This document shows positions 6,985-7,241 of a stretch of 7,241 bases of DNA, piece by piece. The notes under the pieces are model-generated. The model did not search any database and was not told the DNA's origin. It saw nothing but the letters and a program-made list of their open reading frames with translations. The number at the start of each line of letters is the position of its first letter. The first letter of the stretch is position 1. The stretch spans positions 1 to 7,241 of the forward strand of contig JAUWWJ010000079.1 in NCBI GenBank assembly GCA_030616935.1. The letters are read 5' to 3'. The translations under genes were made by a program, and so were the position numbers. This DNA is from Planctomycetaceae bacterium (lineage in GTDB: Bacteria > Planctomycetota > Planctomycetia > Pirellulales > UBA1268).

Positions 6985-7040
6985 TCCTGCTCCCTGAATT
7001 ATCATTACAGTTGTTCTAGGTTGCCCAAGGCAAGTGGCTT

Positions 7041-7059
7041 CTCTAGATGGGCGCTAGAG
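7041..7059. repeat. Perfect inverted repeat downstream of ftsH
   Basis: CTCTAG (7041-7046) and CTAGAG (7054-7059) form a 6-base-pair stem with a 7-base loop, 57 bases after the ftsH stop. No T run follows, so it is at best a weak or factor-dependent terminator or a 3'-end stabilising hairpin. Confidence 0.35.
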
Positions 7060-7080
7060 TACGTCGATGTTTCTACAGAG

Positions 7081-7102
7081 GCGATAGCGAGGGGCTAATC
7101 GC
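7081..7102. repeat. Bulged stem-loop between ftsH and the right-edge gene
   Basis: GCGATAGC (7081-7088) pairs with GCTAATCGC (7094-7102) as 8 base pairs with one bulged A around the loop GAGGG. No T run follows. It lies 33 bases before the next start codon, so it could be the end of the ftsH transcript or part of the leader of the next gene. Confidence 0.4.
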
Positions 7103-7120
7103 GCAGTAGTCAGATTGCGC
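7101..7120. repeat. Second stem-loop, sharing bases with the preceding one
   Basis: GCGCA (7101-7105) and TGCGC (7116-7120) are perfect inverted repeats with a 10-base loop. The first two bases are also the last two of the preceding stem, so the two helices compete at that edge. Possibly chance; arms are only 5 bases. Confidence 0.25.
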
Positions 7121-7134
7121 TTTCAGGCACCATA

Positions 7135-7241
7135 ATGTGGAAAAGTATATTTCTGGCGATTGGAATATTCGCTACGCTGCTAGGCATTGAACTGCTATTC
7201 ATCGATTCTGCCGTTGTTGTCCCACTAGCAGGTGGCATGGG
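7135..7241 (+). CDS. Small membrane-anchored protein of unknown function, N-terminal part (runs off the right edge)
   Basis: Seen: from the ATG at 7135 the frame is open for 35 complete codons to the window edge. It begins M-W-K-S followed by a hydrophobic helix (about residues 5-22, IFLAIGIFATLLGIELLF), then I-D-S-A and a second hydrophobic stretch VVVPLAGGMG. The positive Lys3 before the helix suits a signal anchor or uncleaved signal; no clear signal peptidase site is visible. No good Shine-Dalgarno element precedes it. It lies 150 bases after ftsH on the same strand. I cannot assign a family from 35 residues. The coding call rests on the open frame and the typical membrane N-terminus only. 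Confidence 0.6.
   Translation, partial: MWKSIFLAIGIFATLLGIELLFIDSAVVVPLAGGM

Noticed and set aside
1..7241. CRISPR arrays, insertion sequences, tRNA or rRNA genes, phage or defence genes
   Set aside because: No regularly spaced repeats, no terminal repeats or transposase, no cloverleaf or rRNA-like sequence, and all intact genes are housekeeping families with consistent composition.

Overview
The window looks like an ordinary chromosomal housekeeping region from a bacterium that is most likely a member of the Planctomycetota. That assignment is inferred from overall protein style: a RseP-type protease enlarged with about four PDZ-like repeats, an FtsH with an enlarged extracytoplasmic domain and the planctomycete-looking Walker B segment [12 protein letters not shown], a HAD protein of the HDHD3/DREG-2 type, and weak or absent Shine-Dalgarno sequences. 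No database search was possible, so the lineage is tentative.

Layout, left to right. Positions 1-190 (minus) hold the first 63 codons of an exported protein with a signal peptide; its C-terminus is outside the window. Positions 191-564 hold no gene I can support. Then come three genes on the minus strand, transcribed right to left: dxr (4670-3414), rseP (3426-1351) and a HAD-like hydrolase (1227-565). dxr and rseP overlap and are almost certainly co-transcribed; the HAD gene follows after 123 bases and may belong to the same unit. A 175-base divergent intergenic region (4671-4845) separates dxr from ftsH (4846-6984, plus). After ftsH there is a 150-base spacer with several short inverted repeats, followed by the start of a small membrane protein (7135 to the right edge, plus).

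How the genes work together. Dxr makes 2-C-methyl-D-erythritol 4-phosphate, committing carbon to isoprenoids (quinone side chains, undecaprenyl carrier, hopanoids). RseP is an intramembrane zinc protease that cuts membrane-bound regulators and remnant signal peptides. FtsH is the membrane-anchored AAA+ zinc protease that extracts and degrades membrane and cytosolic proteins. The common theme is envelope biogenesis and membrane-protein quality control, comparable to the dxr-uppS-cdsA-rseP-bamA cluster of Proteobacteria but shortened, with dxr touching rseP directly.

I found no CRISPR array, insertion sequence, tRNA, rRNA, phage gene or convincing new system. The points most worth a second look are the four-PDZ RseP and its translational coupling to Dxr, the valine replacing the second catalytic aspartate in the HAD protein, the compact dxr/ftsH divergent control region, and the two partial edge genes.
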